DNA of 34,898 nucleotides from Acidimicrobiales bacterium (GCA_026419545.1 JANZZE010000010.1:1-34898); one strand, 5' to 3'; numbered from the stretch's first letter, positions 25,560-34,898 are shown. Notes: generated from the letters alone by a model not told the origin. Numbers and translations: made by a program.

Positions 25560-27844
25560 TCCAAGGCGTGCAGCAAAGCCCGTTCGAGTTCCAAAAGATA
25601 GGACTCATCGGTGATCTTGGCGCCGTTGCGGTCCCGCACGTAGAACGCGTCGACGACTTCCGAGCCGAGCGTCTGGATCTTCGCAGTTCGGATATCGAGA
25701 TCGAGCTCCGCGATTGCACGAGTCACCCGGTAGAGCAATCCGATCGAGTCCGGTGCGTGAACCTCGACCACTGTTGCAGTGGCCGAGGTCTCGTTGTCGA
25801 ACGTGACACGCGCTCGACCGTCTCCAGCCTCAACACGGCGGGGCGTCCACGACGAATAACGGCGGGCCCGCTCAGCTAGGCGGGCCGTGAGCGCCAGTTT
25901 CCCTTCCAGCGCCAACTCGAGATCCCGTTTGACACGGTCCCACGGGATGACCGGCCCGATGCTGCTCTCGACTCGGAAGCGTTCAACAGCCATGCCGTCG
26001 TCGGAAGTGAAGGCATTGGCATCGAGCACGTCGAATCCGTGGAGCGCGAGCACGCCCGAAACGCGGCTGAACAAGCCCGGGCGGTCAAGGGTGATGACGA
26101 GCAACTGGTTGCCGGAGCCTTCGATCACCTGGTTGCCGTCGGCCATCCGTTGCAGGAGTTCAGGCCCGGGGAAGGTCTCTGCGGTCACCTCCTCGACCGC
26201 CCCGCCTCCCAATACATGCGCCACACGCTCGACGAGCCCGTGAACGAGGGATGCCTTCCAACTGTTCCACGCAGCCGGGCCCGTCGCGAGCGAGTCCGCT
26301 TCGGTCAAGGCGTGGAGCAGATAGAGCAAACTCAGCGAGCCGACCTCGTTGGCGACCCTCTTTATGGTGCCGTCGTCGTCGAGATCCCGACGGGTCGCAA
26401 TGTCGGGTAACAGCAGGTGCAGCCGGACCATCTCTTGGAGGAGATGCGTGTCCTCTGTGTCATAGCCCATGCGAGCGGCGATGCGCCCGACCACCTCGAT
26501 CCCGACCACGGCGTGGTCCCCCGAATATCCCTTGCCGATGTCGTGTAGCAGTGTCCCCACGACCAACAAATCCGGACGATCGACGCGGTCGGCGAGGGCC
26601 GCGGCATTGGCCGCAGCCTGACAAAGGTGCCGATCGACGGTGAAGGTGTGATAGGCGTTGCGTTGCGACTTGCAGCGGACCGGATCCCATTCGGGGAGAA
26701 GGCGGACCCACAGGCCCTTCCGATCGAGGGCCTCGATGATGGGCACCGCTGGCTCCCCGGCGAGCAACAGGTCGCTGAACAACGCTCGCGCCTCGGACGG
26801 CCACGGGACAGGAAGCGGCGCGGCCCGCTGCGCCAACCGCTCCAGGGACTTGCGATCGACCCGGGTGCGGGCCCTGGCCGCTGCCACAGCGGCCCGCAAC
26901 ACAAGAAGCGGGTCATCCGCGGGATCGGCGGTGTCGTGGAGGTGGACATCTCCGTCGCGCAGCACGACACCGGGGAGGAGCTCGCGGTCGCGGCGCAATT
27001 TCGACATCGACGGGCCTTTGAGCCAGGCACTGATCCGGTGCCAAACCTCGTCACTGGCCCAAGCGATGTCGCGAGCCGCCGACGACAGCGAACGCATGAG
27101 TGCGTCAGCATCGCCGTAGCCGAGGGACGCTGCCACAGCGTCCTGATCCTCGAGCAGGAGACGGTCAGATGCCTTGCCGGAAATGCGGTGCAACTCGACG
27201 CGCGCTGCAAGGAGCTGAAGATACGCGGCCTCGAGGCGTTCATCGTCCTCATCGAGGAGCAAGACATCAGCAGCCGCCGCCCAACGGATGGCGTGAACGT
27301 CTCGCAATCCGCCGCGTCCCTGCTTCAGGTCAGGCTCGAGTAGGAACGCCACCTCGCCTGCGGTTGCATGCCGCTCTCGCACGGTCCGAGCCAGCTCAGG
27401 AAGAAAACGTTTGGCCTTCTTGCGCCACAAGGAGAGCGCTCGACCCGTGAGCTCGTTGGCGAGGTCGACATCCCCGGCAACCCAGCGGGCCGAAATCAGC
27501 GAGGTTGCCGTCTCCAGGTCGTCGCCTGCAAGCGCAACGGCTTCCTTCACGGTCCGCGTGGCATGGCCCAGCTTCAGGTGCTGATCCCAGATCGGGTACC
27601 AAATCCGTTCGGCCACGTCGCGGACATCGCGCCTGCCGTCGTGGATGAGGACGAGATCGATATCACTACGAGGCGACAGTTCTGCTCTGCCGTAACCACC
27701 CACCGCGACGAGTGCGACCCCCGCCGGCGCCCCCGCAGCAGCGAAGAGCTCCGCAATCCATTCGTCCATGTCGCGGCTGAGGGCCTGACACAACGCCAGG
27801 CCCGCCAGCTCACGATCGGCGATCAGGGTTTCACGCTTCAGCAC
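25550..27844 (-). CDS. glnD: [Protein-PII] uridylyl/adenylyltransferase
   Basis: 764 residues, slightly short for GlnD (usually 770-890). The nucleotidyltransferase motif GGYGRAELSPRSDIDLVLI gives G49-G50 and the metal Asp61/Asp63. A GlnD-specific helical domain follows, then the HD hydrolase domain (GTLLHDIGKGYSGDHAVVG), and two C-terminal ACT domains (DRPGLFSRVSGVLALHGFDV and APDSIGLLYRVTRAIAELDL), the glutamine sensors. It modifies the T-loop tyrosine of PII under nitrogen limitation and reverses this when glutamine is high; actinobacterial homologues can adenylylate rather than uridylylate. It follows glnB after 104 bases and completes an amtB-glnB-glnD cluster. Start ATG 27844. Confidence 0.96.
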   Translation of the reverse strand: MLKRETLIADRELAGLALCQALSRDMDEWIAELFAAAGAPAGVALVAVGGYGRAELSPRSDIDLVLIHDGRRDVRDVAERIWYPIWDQHLKLGHATRTVKEAVALAGDDLETATSLISARWVAGDVDLANELTGRALSLWRKKAKRFLPELARTVRERHATAGEVAFLLEPDLKQGRGGLRDVHAIRWAAAADVLLLDEDDERLEAAYLQLLAARVELHRISGKASDRLLLEDQDAVAASLGYGDADALMRSLSSAARDIAWASDEVWHRISAWLKGPSMSKLRRDRELLPGVVLRDGDVHLHDTADPADDPLLVLRAAVAAARARTRVDRKSLERLAQRAAPLPVPWPSEARALFSDLLLAGEPAVPIIEALDRKGLWVRLLPEWDPVRCKSQRNAYHTFTVDRHLCQAAANAAALADRVDRPDLLVVGTLLHDIGKGYSGDHAVVGIEVVGRIAARMGYDTEDTHLLQEMVRLHLLLPDIATRRDLDDDGTIKRVANEVGSLSLLYLLHALTEADSLATGPAAWNSWKASLVHGLVERVAHVLGGGAVEEVTAETFPGPELLQRMADGNQVIEGSGNQLLVITLDRPGLFSRVSGVLALHGFDVLDANAFTSDDGMAVERFRVESSIGPVIPWDRVKRDLELALEGKLALTARLAERARRYSSWTPRRVEAGDGRARVTFDNETSATATVVEVHAPDSIGLLYRVTRAIAELDLDIRTAKIQTLGSEVVDAFYVRDRNGAKITDESYLLELERALLHALEAA

Positions 27845-27881
27845 TGACGGCGTGCCTAGCGCACATCCACCTCGTCAGCAA

Positions 27882-27935
27882 CGGGTTGCGCCCTTTCGGG
27901 GAAAGCCCCCCAGGCGCTGGCCGTGCCACAACCCG
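27882..27935 (-). terminator. Nested stem-loop between glnB and glnD
   Basis: CGGGTTG (27882-27888) pairs with CAACCCG (27929-27935). Inside, GCGCC (27888-27892) pairs with GGCGC (27913-27917) and CTTTC-GGG-GAAAG (27893-27905) forms the tip. It begins 13 bases past the glnB stop. It could attenuate transcription so that glnD is expressed less than amtB-glnB. Part overlaps the 19434-type repeat. Confidence 0.5.
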
Positions 27936-27948
27936 CGACGGGTGTCGC

Positions 27949-29578
<1,630 letters not shown>

Positions 29579-29602
29579 TACGCCTCTCCTCTCGCAGCGA
29601 AC

Positions 29603-29620
29603 GCCCCTAAAGAAAGGGGC
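29603..29620 (-). promoter_or_regulatory. Leader hairpin upstream of amtB
   Basis: GCCCCT (29603-29608) and AGGGGC (29615-29620) form a 6-bp stem with a 6-base loop, 25 bases before the amtB start. It probably lies in the transcribed leader. It may modulate mRNA stability; no known riboswitch is recognised. Confidence 0.4.
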
Positions 29621-29648
29621 AAGGTCTGCGACAGATTGGCGAAACGTT

Positions 29649-29686
29649 GTTTCCCGGCAATATCCCGGACGTTTCGATTCGATGAA
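29649..29686 (-). promoter_or_regulatory. GlnR-like nitrogen box upstream of amtB
   Basis: On the minus strand the order is TTCAT-6-GAAAC-6-GATAT-6-GAAAC, close to the actinobacterial GlnR consensus GTNAC-6-GAAAC-6-GTNAC-6-GAAAC. Both GAAAC boxes are perfect and exactly 22 bases apart; the GTNAC boxes are weak. It lies 71-108 bases upstream of amtB. A larger inverted repeat CGAAACG/CGTTTCG (29640-29646, 29670-29676) overlaps it. Confidence 0.5.
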
Positions 29687-29737
29687 TGCGTGTTTCTCCT
29701 GTGTTAACCCAACCTGAGGGAAATCTGTCGCTACCGG

Positions 29738-31081
29738 TCAGGCCAACTTCGCCGCTTCACGAGCGGCAAGGAGCACGGGATCCCAAACTGGCGAGAAGGG
29801 CGGGGCGTAGGACAAGTCCGTAGAGGCGAGTTCGTCGGCGGTCATCCCCGACGTGATCGCCACCGCGATCACGTCGATCCGTTTCGCCGATCCCGGCCCT
29901 CCGACGATCTGCCCGCCGAGCACGCGGCCGGTCCCGCGCTCAACTACAACCTTCACGTGGATCGGCGCGGCGTCCGGGTAATACCCGGCGCGGGTCTTGG
30001 ACTCGATCACGGCGCTGACCGGATCGAAGGCCGCCGCCTTGGCTTCCGCGTCGGTGAGCCCCGTACGACCGATCTCGGTCGCACACAACTTCGTCACGGC
30101 GCTGCCGATCACACCGGGGAAACTGGCGTAGCCGCCGCCGATGTTGATCCCTGCGACCCGAGCTTGCCGATTCGCGACGGTGCCCAGCGCGACGTGAACC
30201 GGTTGCTGGCTGACCAGGTGGATCGATTGGCAGCAGTCACCAGCGGCCCACACTCCTTCGGCACTGGTGCGCTGCCGGCGATCGACAACGATCGAGTTGC
30301 GTACACCCAGCTTGATCCCGGCTTCGTCCGCCAACTCGCTGTTGGGTTGAACACCGATTCCAAGAACGACGAGATCCGCGTCAATCGGCCCGTGGTCGGT
30401 CAGCACCCGGCCCGGCTCGAAGCCCTCAACGGTGACACCGGTCCGCACGTCGATGCCATGGTTCTGCATGGCTTGACGGACCAGCGCACCCATGTCGCAA
30501 TCGAGGGTACGCATGACTTCTCCGGCTGCTTCCACGACCGTCACGTGCGCGCCCCACATGAGGAACGCTTCAGCCATCTCGAGACCGATGTAGCCACCGC
30601 CCACGACAACGACTCTGCGGCAACCCGCGTCCTCTGCGTGGGCGAGCAGATCTTCTGCGTCGTCCAGGTTTTGCACGCCGTGGACGAACTCGCTCTCGAT
30701 TCCCGGCAAGTCGGGTCGGATCGGCCGGGCACCGGTGCCGATCAGGAGCTGATCGAACGGCTCGACCAGGATTCGCCCCGAAGCGAGATCGACGACCTCG
30801 ACCGTCCGCTCGTCGAGGTCGATTGCTCTGACGTCGTGATGGACCCTGATATCGATCCCGCGCCTCCGGTGCTCCTCCGGCGATCTGGCCACGAGGTCAT
30901 CGAGTTCGGCGACCAGACCGGCGACTCGGTAGGGGATCCCACACGCGGCAAAGCTGGTACGGCCTCCGCGTTCGAACCCGATGATCTCCAGGTCAGTCAG
31001 GTCGGGCCGCATCCGGCGTGCTTGCGCCGCGGCTGCCATGCCGCCAGCATCCCCTCCGACCACCACCAGTCGCTCAGCCAT
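29738..31081 (-). CDS. CoA-disulfide reductase/NADH oxidase-like flavoprotein
   Basis: 447 residues, single-cysteine group of the pyridine-nucleotide-disulfide oxidoreductases. FAD-binding VVVGGDAGGMAAAAQARR (6-23), active-site Cys47 in SFAACGIPYRVAG, NAD-binding VVVVGGGYIGLEMAEAF, second FAD motif GVWAAGDCCQ, and a C-terminal dimerisation domain ending STDLSYAPPFSPVWDPV. Homologues reduce CoA disulfide or persulfides, or act as NAD(P)H oxidases; the Asp after GG in the first FAD motif is common in this group. It lies upstream of amtB on the same strand but 159 bases away with an intervening promoter region, so it is probably separate. Substrate undetermined. Confidence 0.92.
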   Translation of the reverse strand: MAERLVVVGGDAGGMAAAAQARRMRPDLTDLEIIGFERGGRTSFAACGIPYRVAGLVAELDDLVARSPEEHRRRGIDIRVHHDVRAIDLDERTVEVVDLASGRILVEPFDQLLIGTGARPIRPDLPGIESEFVHGVQNLDDAEDLLAHAEDAGCRRVVVVGGGYIGLEMAEAFLMWGAHVTVVEAAGEVMRTLDCDMGALVRQAMQNHGIDVRTGVTVEGFEPGRVLTDHGPIDADLVVLGIGVQPNSELADEAGIKLGVRNSIVVDRRQRTSAEGVWAAGDCCQSIHLVSQQPVHVALGTVANRQARVAGINIGGGYASFPGVIGSAVTKLCATEIGRTGLTDAEAKAAAFDPVSAVIESKTRAGYYPDAAPIHVKVVVERGTGRVLGGQIVGGPGSAKRIDVIAVAITSGMTADELASTDLSYAPPFSPVWDPVLLAAREAAKLA

Positions 31082-31105
31082 TCCTCAACGTTACCGACCC
31101 AATCT

Positions 31106-31208
31106 GCGCGCTGACCGAGTCGCCGAAACCGTCGGCTCGACTGGCTGGCTCCTGGTCGAGAGGAAACTGACATATCGACCTGCGAGCACTGACCGACTAG
31201 CCGAAACC
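31106..31208. repeat. Degenerate CTGACCGA..GCCGAAACC repeats
   Basis: 31111-31130 and 31189-31208 match at 18 of 20 bases (period 78). Related GACTAGCCGA or inverse CTAGTCAGTCGG fragments recur at about 31563, 31672 and 31792. The 215-base gap 31082-31296 otherwise shows no gene. Confidence 0.55.
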
Positions 31209-31296
31209 CATTGGCCCGGCTCCCTTTCCCCAAACGCATCGAAGCCGCAACTACGCGTTTCGACCCAACCGACCAGCCACTGGCACACTTGCGTGC

Positions 31297-31482
31297 GTGG
31301 GGGTCCGCGACGACTGCCGGCATTACTCGACCCGATCCCAGGGAGACGAGGTCATCCAACGTTGTCGGCTCGGCGCGAATGAACCGGCCCCATTTGCCTG
31401 CCCTGAAGGGTGCTTGTTCTTCGAGCCGCGCAAGATCTCCAACGCCGGGTGGCAACAGACCGACACCGACGACGACAGTTGA
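31297..31482 (+). CDS. Small four-cysteine protein, conserved actinobacterial type
   Basis: 61 residues from GTG 31297. The sequence is compact and protein-like, unlike its overlapping frames: DDCRHYSTRSQGDEVIQRCR, then APFACPEGCLFFEPRKIS and GWQQTDTD. Cys7, Cys23, Cys35 and Cys39 form a C-x15-C-x11-C-x3-C pattern that could bind Zn or an Fe-S cluster. I recall similar short actinobacterial proteins with CPEGCLFFEPR, with no known function. No Shine-Dalgarno of note precedes GTG 31297. It stands alone between repeat-rich gaps. Confidence 0.7.
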   Translation: MGVRDDCRHYSTRSQGDEVIQRCRLGANEPAPFACPEGCLFFEPRKISNAGWQQTDTDDDS

Positions 31483-31895
31483 GCGCCCGTTCGCCTGTAC
31501 TGATCAAGGGTCGCTCGCTTCACTCAAGTATGTTGGCAAGTATCCTCTCGGCGAGGCTCTCTGACTAGCCGATGTCCCTGAATCCGAAACCCGAATGCGT
31601 CCAGCGCCTCTTGCCAGCCGAGCCTCGTTCCAATCCCTCTTCCCCCTTCGAGCAAACCGCCCGTTCCTCCTGCCGAGTCAGTCGCTCAAACGTTTGCCTG
31701 ACGAAAACGAGGTACCAAGCCAGAACGAGCACGAAACGGACGCGCACGAAACGCCACAGCTTCTGACCGATCATCCTAGTGATCAGGACCCTAGTCAGTC
31801 GGCATGCCTTTCGGGACACCGCACTGTGCGAACCAAACGGGGCAGGAAGCTCTCCGAATCTGACGAATGCTCTGGTACTTCACGAATTGTCCTGG
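31483..31895. other. Repeat-rich gap with one doubtful small ORF
   Basis: This 413-base stretch has lower GC and weaker codon bias than its surroundings. It carries dispersed CGACTGACTAG-type fragments (around 31563, 31672, 31792) and an inverted repeat GATCA-6-TGATC at about 31770. A minus-strand frame 31565-31819 (84 residues, one hydrophobic stretch FVLVLAWYLVFV between basic residues) could be a small membrane protein, but its codon use is not typical. I do not call it. Confidence 0.5.
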
Positions 31896-32459
31896 TCAAA
31901 ATTGTGCGCCACCACGATGGCGGGCGCGATGCACGAAGGCTTTCGCGGCACCCCATTCGATGCCGAGCTGAGCAAGGCGTTCTGGAGTCACACCGCCCTC
32001 CTCGTCGCTACCGAGATCAGCGAACCGCGCCGGTGTGAGGTCGTATTCGTCGTCGGGGAACAGTCGGACCGCCTCGGCATCTCTCACCACCGGCGGCACT
32101 CCGGCTGCGCGCAAGACTGCGGTCGGGTAGATGACGGCCCGGCGCACGACAGCAAGCGGGTTCGTGCGTTGCTCGTCGAGATCAGCCGCGAGTAGCTGTC
32201 GGACTTCCCCACCGATGTGATCAGCCGCCACCCGCCCAGCGACGCGGGCGTCCTCGAGCACTGAACCGTCGGCAGCACCCCGATAAGCGGTGAGTACTCG
32301 GCGGACCGAAGCGAGGACCCAGCCTGGCAACGCGGCAACCACCGTATCGGCCAACTCTGCCGAAAGCGCGACGAAACGCTGTTCATGATCGGACCAGCCG
32401 GCTGAATCCCTCACGTTGTTCAGATCGTCCTGGCCCGAACTGCTCATCCGTGCCAGCAT
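31896..32459 (-). CDS. Conserved actinobacterial hypothetical protein
   Basis: 187 residues from ATG 32459 (ATG 32447 is an alternative). Mostly helical, with DHEQRFVALSAELADTVVAALPGW at the start and a distinctive C-terminal half: NPLAVVRRAVIYPTAVLRAAG, VPPVVRDAEAVRLFPDDEYD, LTPARFADLG and GIEWGAAKAFVHRARHR. I recognise this C-terminal pattern from uncharacterised proteins widespread in actinobacteria; no function is known to me. No signal peptide or membrane helix. It is divergent from the small ORF at 32496 across a 36-base gap, so any shared promoter is very compact. Confidence 0.75.
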   Translation of the reverse strand: MLARMSSSGQDDLNNVRDSAGWSDHEQRFVALSAELADTVVAALPGWVLASVRRVLTAYRGAADGSVLEDARVAGRVAADHIGGEVRQLLAADLDEQRTNPLAVVRRAVIYPTAVLRAAGVPPVVRDAEAVRLFPDDEYDLTPARFADLGSDEEGGVTPERLAQLGIEWGAAKAFVHRARHRGGAQF

Positions 32460-32495
32460 GCCCGCTTCGCACCGACAACCGGTAATGATGGTGCG

Positions 32496-32855
32496 GTGCG
32501 AATCAGGGCTGTCTCGGTGTTCGAAGGCGTCGTCTACCACTGCTTTGCCGTCGACACCGCTCACCCATGCCGACCGATTCTCGAAGTCGACGCTGTGTTG
32601 CGCGAAGGAGACGCTGATGCCACCGCGGGGCCATTACTCGTGACCGTGGCGGATTACATCGCCATGGTGGGCGACCTCGACACTGCACGGCGCTGCCTCG
32701 ATAAGCTCAATGCCAAAGGCAGGATCGTGGAACGCCTCGGGGTGCAGCACCTGTCGTTTCCGACTTGGACACCGGTTGCCGAACCCGCCGCCCCCGACAC
32801 GCTGCCCGCCGATGACAACGGCCGCGCCCAGCCAGCACCGAAGCAGAGAACATGA
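32496..32855 (+). CDS. Small hypothetical protein upstream of pirin
   Basis: 119 residues from GTG 32496; not recognised. The middle part (PLLVTVADYIAMVGDLDTARRCLDKLNAKGRIVERLG) looks like a genuine helical segment, and the C-terminus is Pro/Ala-rich and probably disordered. No clear ribosome binding site, and a later GTG near 32640 is a possible start. Its stop overlaps the pirin start (ATGA), which supports a real, co-translated gene. Confidence 0.5.
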   Translation: MRIRAVSVFEGVVYHCFAVDTAHPCRPILEVDAVLREGDADATAGPLLVTVADYIAMVGDLDTARRCLDKLNAKGRIVERLGVQHLSFPTWTPVAEPAAPDTLPADDNGRAQPAPKQRT

Positions 32856-33592
32856 ACAGCGACAAGCCGGTCGGAGGAGCCATATCGACCTCGGGGAGCA
32901 TCGACCTGCGGCGAGCACAGGACCGTTTCCACACGAAAACGCACTGGCTCGATTCGTGGCACTCGTTCAGTTTCAACGGCCACTACGACCCGGCCAACGT
33001 GAACCACGGCTTACTCGTCGTCAACAACGACGACGTCATTGCGCCCGGCACCGGGTTCCCCCTGCACCCGCACCGCGACATGGAGATCGTGACCTGGGTA
33101 CTCGATGGCCAGCTCGAACACCGTGACTCGACCGGCGCCGAAGGCGTGATCTACCCCGGCCTGGCCCAGCGCATGAGCGCAGGCACCGGCGTCCGTCACT
33201 CCGAGATGAACGCGAGCCAGGACACACCGGTCCACCTCATCCAGATGTGGGTCCTTCCCGATACCGCTGGTGTGACGCCCAGCTACCAGCAGGTCGACGT
33301 GAGCGAGGATCTCGCAGGGGGCGGACTCGTTCGCATCGCCGATGGAGTGGGCGACGCAGCACTGCACATCCATCAGCGAGGCGCGGTCCTCCTCGCTGGT
33401 CGGCTTCCGCCTTCGGCGAGCGCCGAGGTGCCCGACGCACCGCACGTTCATGTATTCATCGCCCGCGGGAACGCAGCCCTCGGGGACGCGCGACTTGAAG
33501 CCGGGGATGCCGCTCGTTTGACCCGCGCGGGCAGTCTCCCCTTCACGGCGGGACCCGATGGCGTCGAGGTCCTCATCTGGGCGACCGACTGA
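32852..33592 (+). CDS. Pirin family protein
   Basis: 246 residues, bicupin fold. The N-terminal cupin has HTKTHWLDSWHSFSFNGHYDP and the metal motif FPLHPHRDMEIVTWVLDGQLEH with His72 and His74, then GVRHSEMN with His116 and Glu118, the four ligands typical of pirins. The C-terminal cupin (about 150-240) is degenerate. Bacterial pirins include quercetin 2,3-dioxygenase-like enzymes (YhaK/YhhW types) and regulatory proteins, so the reaction is open. ATG 32852 overlaps the upstream stop by ATGA. Confidence 0.93.
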   Translation: MNSDKPVGGAISTSGSIDLRRAQDRFHTKTHWLDSWHSFSFNGHYDPANVNHGLLVVNNDDVIAPGTGFPLHPHRDMEIVTWVLDGQLEHRDSTGAEGVIYPGLAQRMSAGTGVRHSEMNASQDTPVHLIQMWVLPDTAGVTPSYQQVDVSEDLAGGGLVRIADGVGDAALHIHQRGAVLLAGRLPPSASAEVPDAPHVHVFIARGNAALGDARLEAGDAARLTRAGSLPFTAGPDGVEVLIWATD

Positions 33593-33623
33593 CACGTGGG
33601 GACGAGGCCAGAACGGAGCCAAC

Positions 33624-34124
33624 ATGACCATCGACCAGGACGAGCGAGCCCACTACAACGCAGAGCGGGAACGCATACGAACGCAGTACCTGAAGCCAGC
33701 GGACCAACGACCGGCGAGTTCGGCCAGGGGTGTGCACCACGTCGCCTTGTTGAGCAGCGACGTCGAGCAGACGATCCGCTTCTACCAAGACCTACTCGAG
33801 TTCCCGCTCACCGACATCTTCGAGAACCGCGACTACCACGGCTCACATCACTTCTTCTTCGACATCGGCCACGGGAACGCGCTCGCCTTTTTCACGTTCC
33901 CCGACCTCGACCTCGGCGACTATGCCGAGGTCCTCGGGGGATTGCACCACCTCGCAATTTCGGTCGAGCCAGAACGGTGGCGCCATCTGAAGGCGAAGCT
34001 CGACGATGCTGGCATCGACTACCTCAACATCGAGACCAGCCTCTATTTCCGGGATCCCGACGGCGCGCGCATCGAACTCATTGCCGATCCACTCGGGGAG
34101 ATGTACGGCCACAGAGTGATGTAG
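33624..34124 (+). CDS. VOC (glyoxalase/bleomycin resistance/dioxygenase) family protein
   Basis: 166 residues from ATG 33624, with GGAG five bases upstream. A 35-residue helical N-terminal extension precedes a VOC domain: RGVHHVALLSSDVEQTIRFY, LEFPLTDIFENRDYHGSHHFFFDIG, GGLHHLAISVEP and LYFRDPDGARIELIADP. His38/39, His108/109 and Glu151 are positioned as the metal ligands. Family members include glyoxalase I, extradiol dioxygenases and resistance proteins; the length fits small dioxygenase or isomerase-like members. Downstream of pirin by 31 bases, so perhaps co-transcribed. Confidence 0.93.
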   Translation: MTIDQDERAHYNAERERIRTQYLKPADQRPASSARGVHHVALLSSDVEQTIRFYQDLLEFPLTDIFENRDYHGSHHFFFDIGHGNALAFFTFPDLDLGDYAEVLGGLHHLAISVEPERWRHLKAKLDDAGIDYLNIETSLYFRDPDGARIELIADPLGEMYGHRVM

Positions 34125-34364
34125 CTGTCGGGGTCGGCTCCGGGCCTGGTGCCACAAAGGGTCGCGCCTCATGAGGTACCCAGATTTGCGGCACAGGGCT
34201 CAGCGCGGCGGCCGATCACTGGACGGTCGATTCTACGCCCACTGAGGTGTGTCCAAATCTACGATCACATGGTGGTGGGTCGGCGGGCTCGACGCTGAAC
34301 GCATCGATGAGGATCGCCTCAGCCAACGCGCGCCGCACGCGCGCAGGACCAGTCACGCGCAGCC

Positions 34365-34882
34365 CTACGCTTCGGTTCGCTGATGGTCGCCGCCCGCCGA
34401 CGTGAGCGCTGCGTTGAGATTGCCGGAGCGCAGCCCTTCGAGATCAACGGTGACGTAGCGGTAACCCGCGTTGCTGACGCCTGTGACCACCTGTTCACGC
34501 CACTCGAGCAGACGAGCGAGGTCGCCAAGCGGAACCTCGATGCGAGCAGTGTCCCCATAATGGCGGACCCGGACCGCAGCAAAGCCCAAGCGACGCAACA
34601 CCAGCTCCGCCTTCTCCACCGACGACAGCGCCGAGAACGTCACTGGGGTCCCATACGGCAGTCGCGACGCCAGGCACGCTGCGGCTGGCTTGTCCCAGGT
34701 CCGCAAGGACAAGTGGCGCGACAACGCCCGGACGTCCGACTTGGTCAGCCCAGCGTCGACCAACGGGAACACCGCACCACGCTGGGCCGCTGCAAGCTGC
34801 CCTGGGCGGTGGTCGCCGAGATCGTCGAGGTTCACTCCCAACACGACGTTGGCGCCACGCCGTTCAGCGATCGGGTTAAGGG
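34365..34882 (-). CDS. larE: LarE-like sulfur transferase, C-terminal part (5' truncated by contig end)
   Basis: About 172 residues are visible, reading in from the right edge (LNPIAERRGANVVLGVNLDDLGDHRPGQLAA). LarE is an ATP-dependent PP-loop enzyme that supplies sulfur to the nickel-pincer nucleotide cofactor of lactate racemase. Matching segments are DLGDHRPG, FPLVDAGLTKSDVRALSRHLSL, the AACLASRLPYGTPVT stretch (with the Cys expected near the sacrificial-sulfur or cluster position), VRVRHYGDTARIEVP and GYRYVTVDLEGLRSGNLN. The N-terminal ATP-binding SGGxDS motif is beyond the window. larB and larC are not seen. The gap 34125-34364 shows nothing convincing. Confidence 0.85.
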
Positions 34883-34898
34883 CTGTCTCTTATACACA
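34883..34898. other. Nextera/Tn5 mosaic-end adapter sequence
   Basis: CTGTCTCTTATACACA is identical to the first 16 bases of the 19-base Tn5 mosaic end used in Nextera libraries. It interrupts larE at the contig end and should be treated as untrimmed adapter, not genome. Confidence 0.93.

Noticed and set aside
29957-31114. 385-codon plus-strand open frame over the flavoprotein gene
   Set aside because: Antisense to a gene with FAD, NAD and active-site motifs; composition is that of a GC-driven shadow.
31565-31819. Possible 84-residue single-pass membrane protein, minus strand
   Set aside because: Codon use differs from real genes here, repeat fragments lie inside it, and there is no clear start or homologue I recognise; mentioned only within the gap entry.

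Overview
The window looks like a draft-genome contig from a high-GC Actinomycetota, most plausibly the class Acidimicrobiia or a close relative. This is an inference from protein style: actinobacterial-type dtd, GlnD/GlnB/AmtB, GT4 enzymes, PIG-L deacetylase and conserved actinobacterial small proteins, dense GTG starts and strong GC bias. No rRNA, tRNA, phage, insertion sequence or CRISPR array was seen. The last 16 bases match the Nextera/Tn5 mosaic end, so the right edge is a sequencing-adapter artefact that cuts a larE-like gene.

Layout. 0-1.1 kb: 3' end of an apolipoprotein N-acyltransferase-like gene (Ser where the catalytic Cys is expected) and dtd. 1.4-7.3 kb: a plus-strand run of GT4 glycosyltransferase, SAM methyltransferase, alpha/alpha-toroid protein (starts overlapping stops) and a two-module FtsX/MacB-like permease without an ATPase. 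7.3-9.8 kb (minus): methyltransferase, GtrA-like membrane protein, GH1 beta-glucosidase. 9.9-12.1 kb: PQQ-type sugar dehydrogenase lipoprotein coupled to a PAP2 membrane enzyme. 12.1-15.5 kb: GT4 enzyme divergent from PIG-L deacetylase plus LPG-synthase-like membrane protein. 15.5-19.4 kb: GNAT, a CBS-citrate synthase fusion and an amidase. 19.6-23.5 kb: a His-rich membrane protein divergent from an OmpR-type two-component system; the shared promoter region holds two near-identical palindromes, one in front of each gene. 23.6-25.3 kb: NUDIX hydrolase and 3-hydroxyacyl-CoA dehydrogenase. 25.5-29.6 kb: nitrogen module amtB-glnB-glnD, with a GlnR-like box upstream of amtB. 29.7-34.9 kb: CoA-disulfide-reductase-like flavoprotein, a 61-residue four-Cys protein, two conserved or hypothetical proteins, pirin, a VOC protein and truncated larE.

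Two themes stand out. First, the palindrome-linked two-component system and His-rich membrane protein look like a self-contained sensory/metal-handling unit that I cannot assign to a known system. Second, many intergenic gaps carry two or three degenerate copies of short GC-rich elements (periods about 32-78 bp). Some overlap the 3' end and stop codon of the neighbouring gene, and some recur elsewhere in the window, suggesting a genome-wide family of small palindromic or duplicated intergenic repeats.
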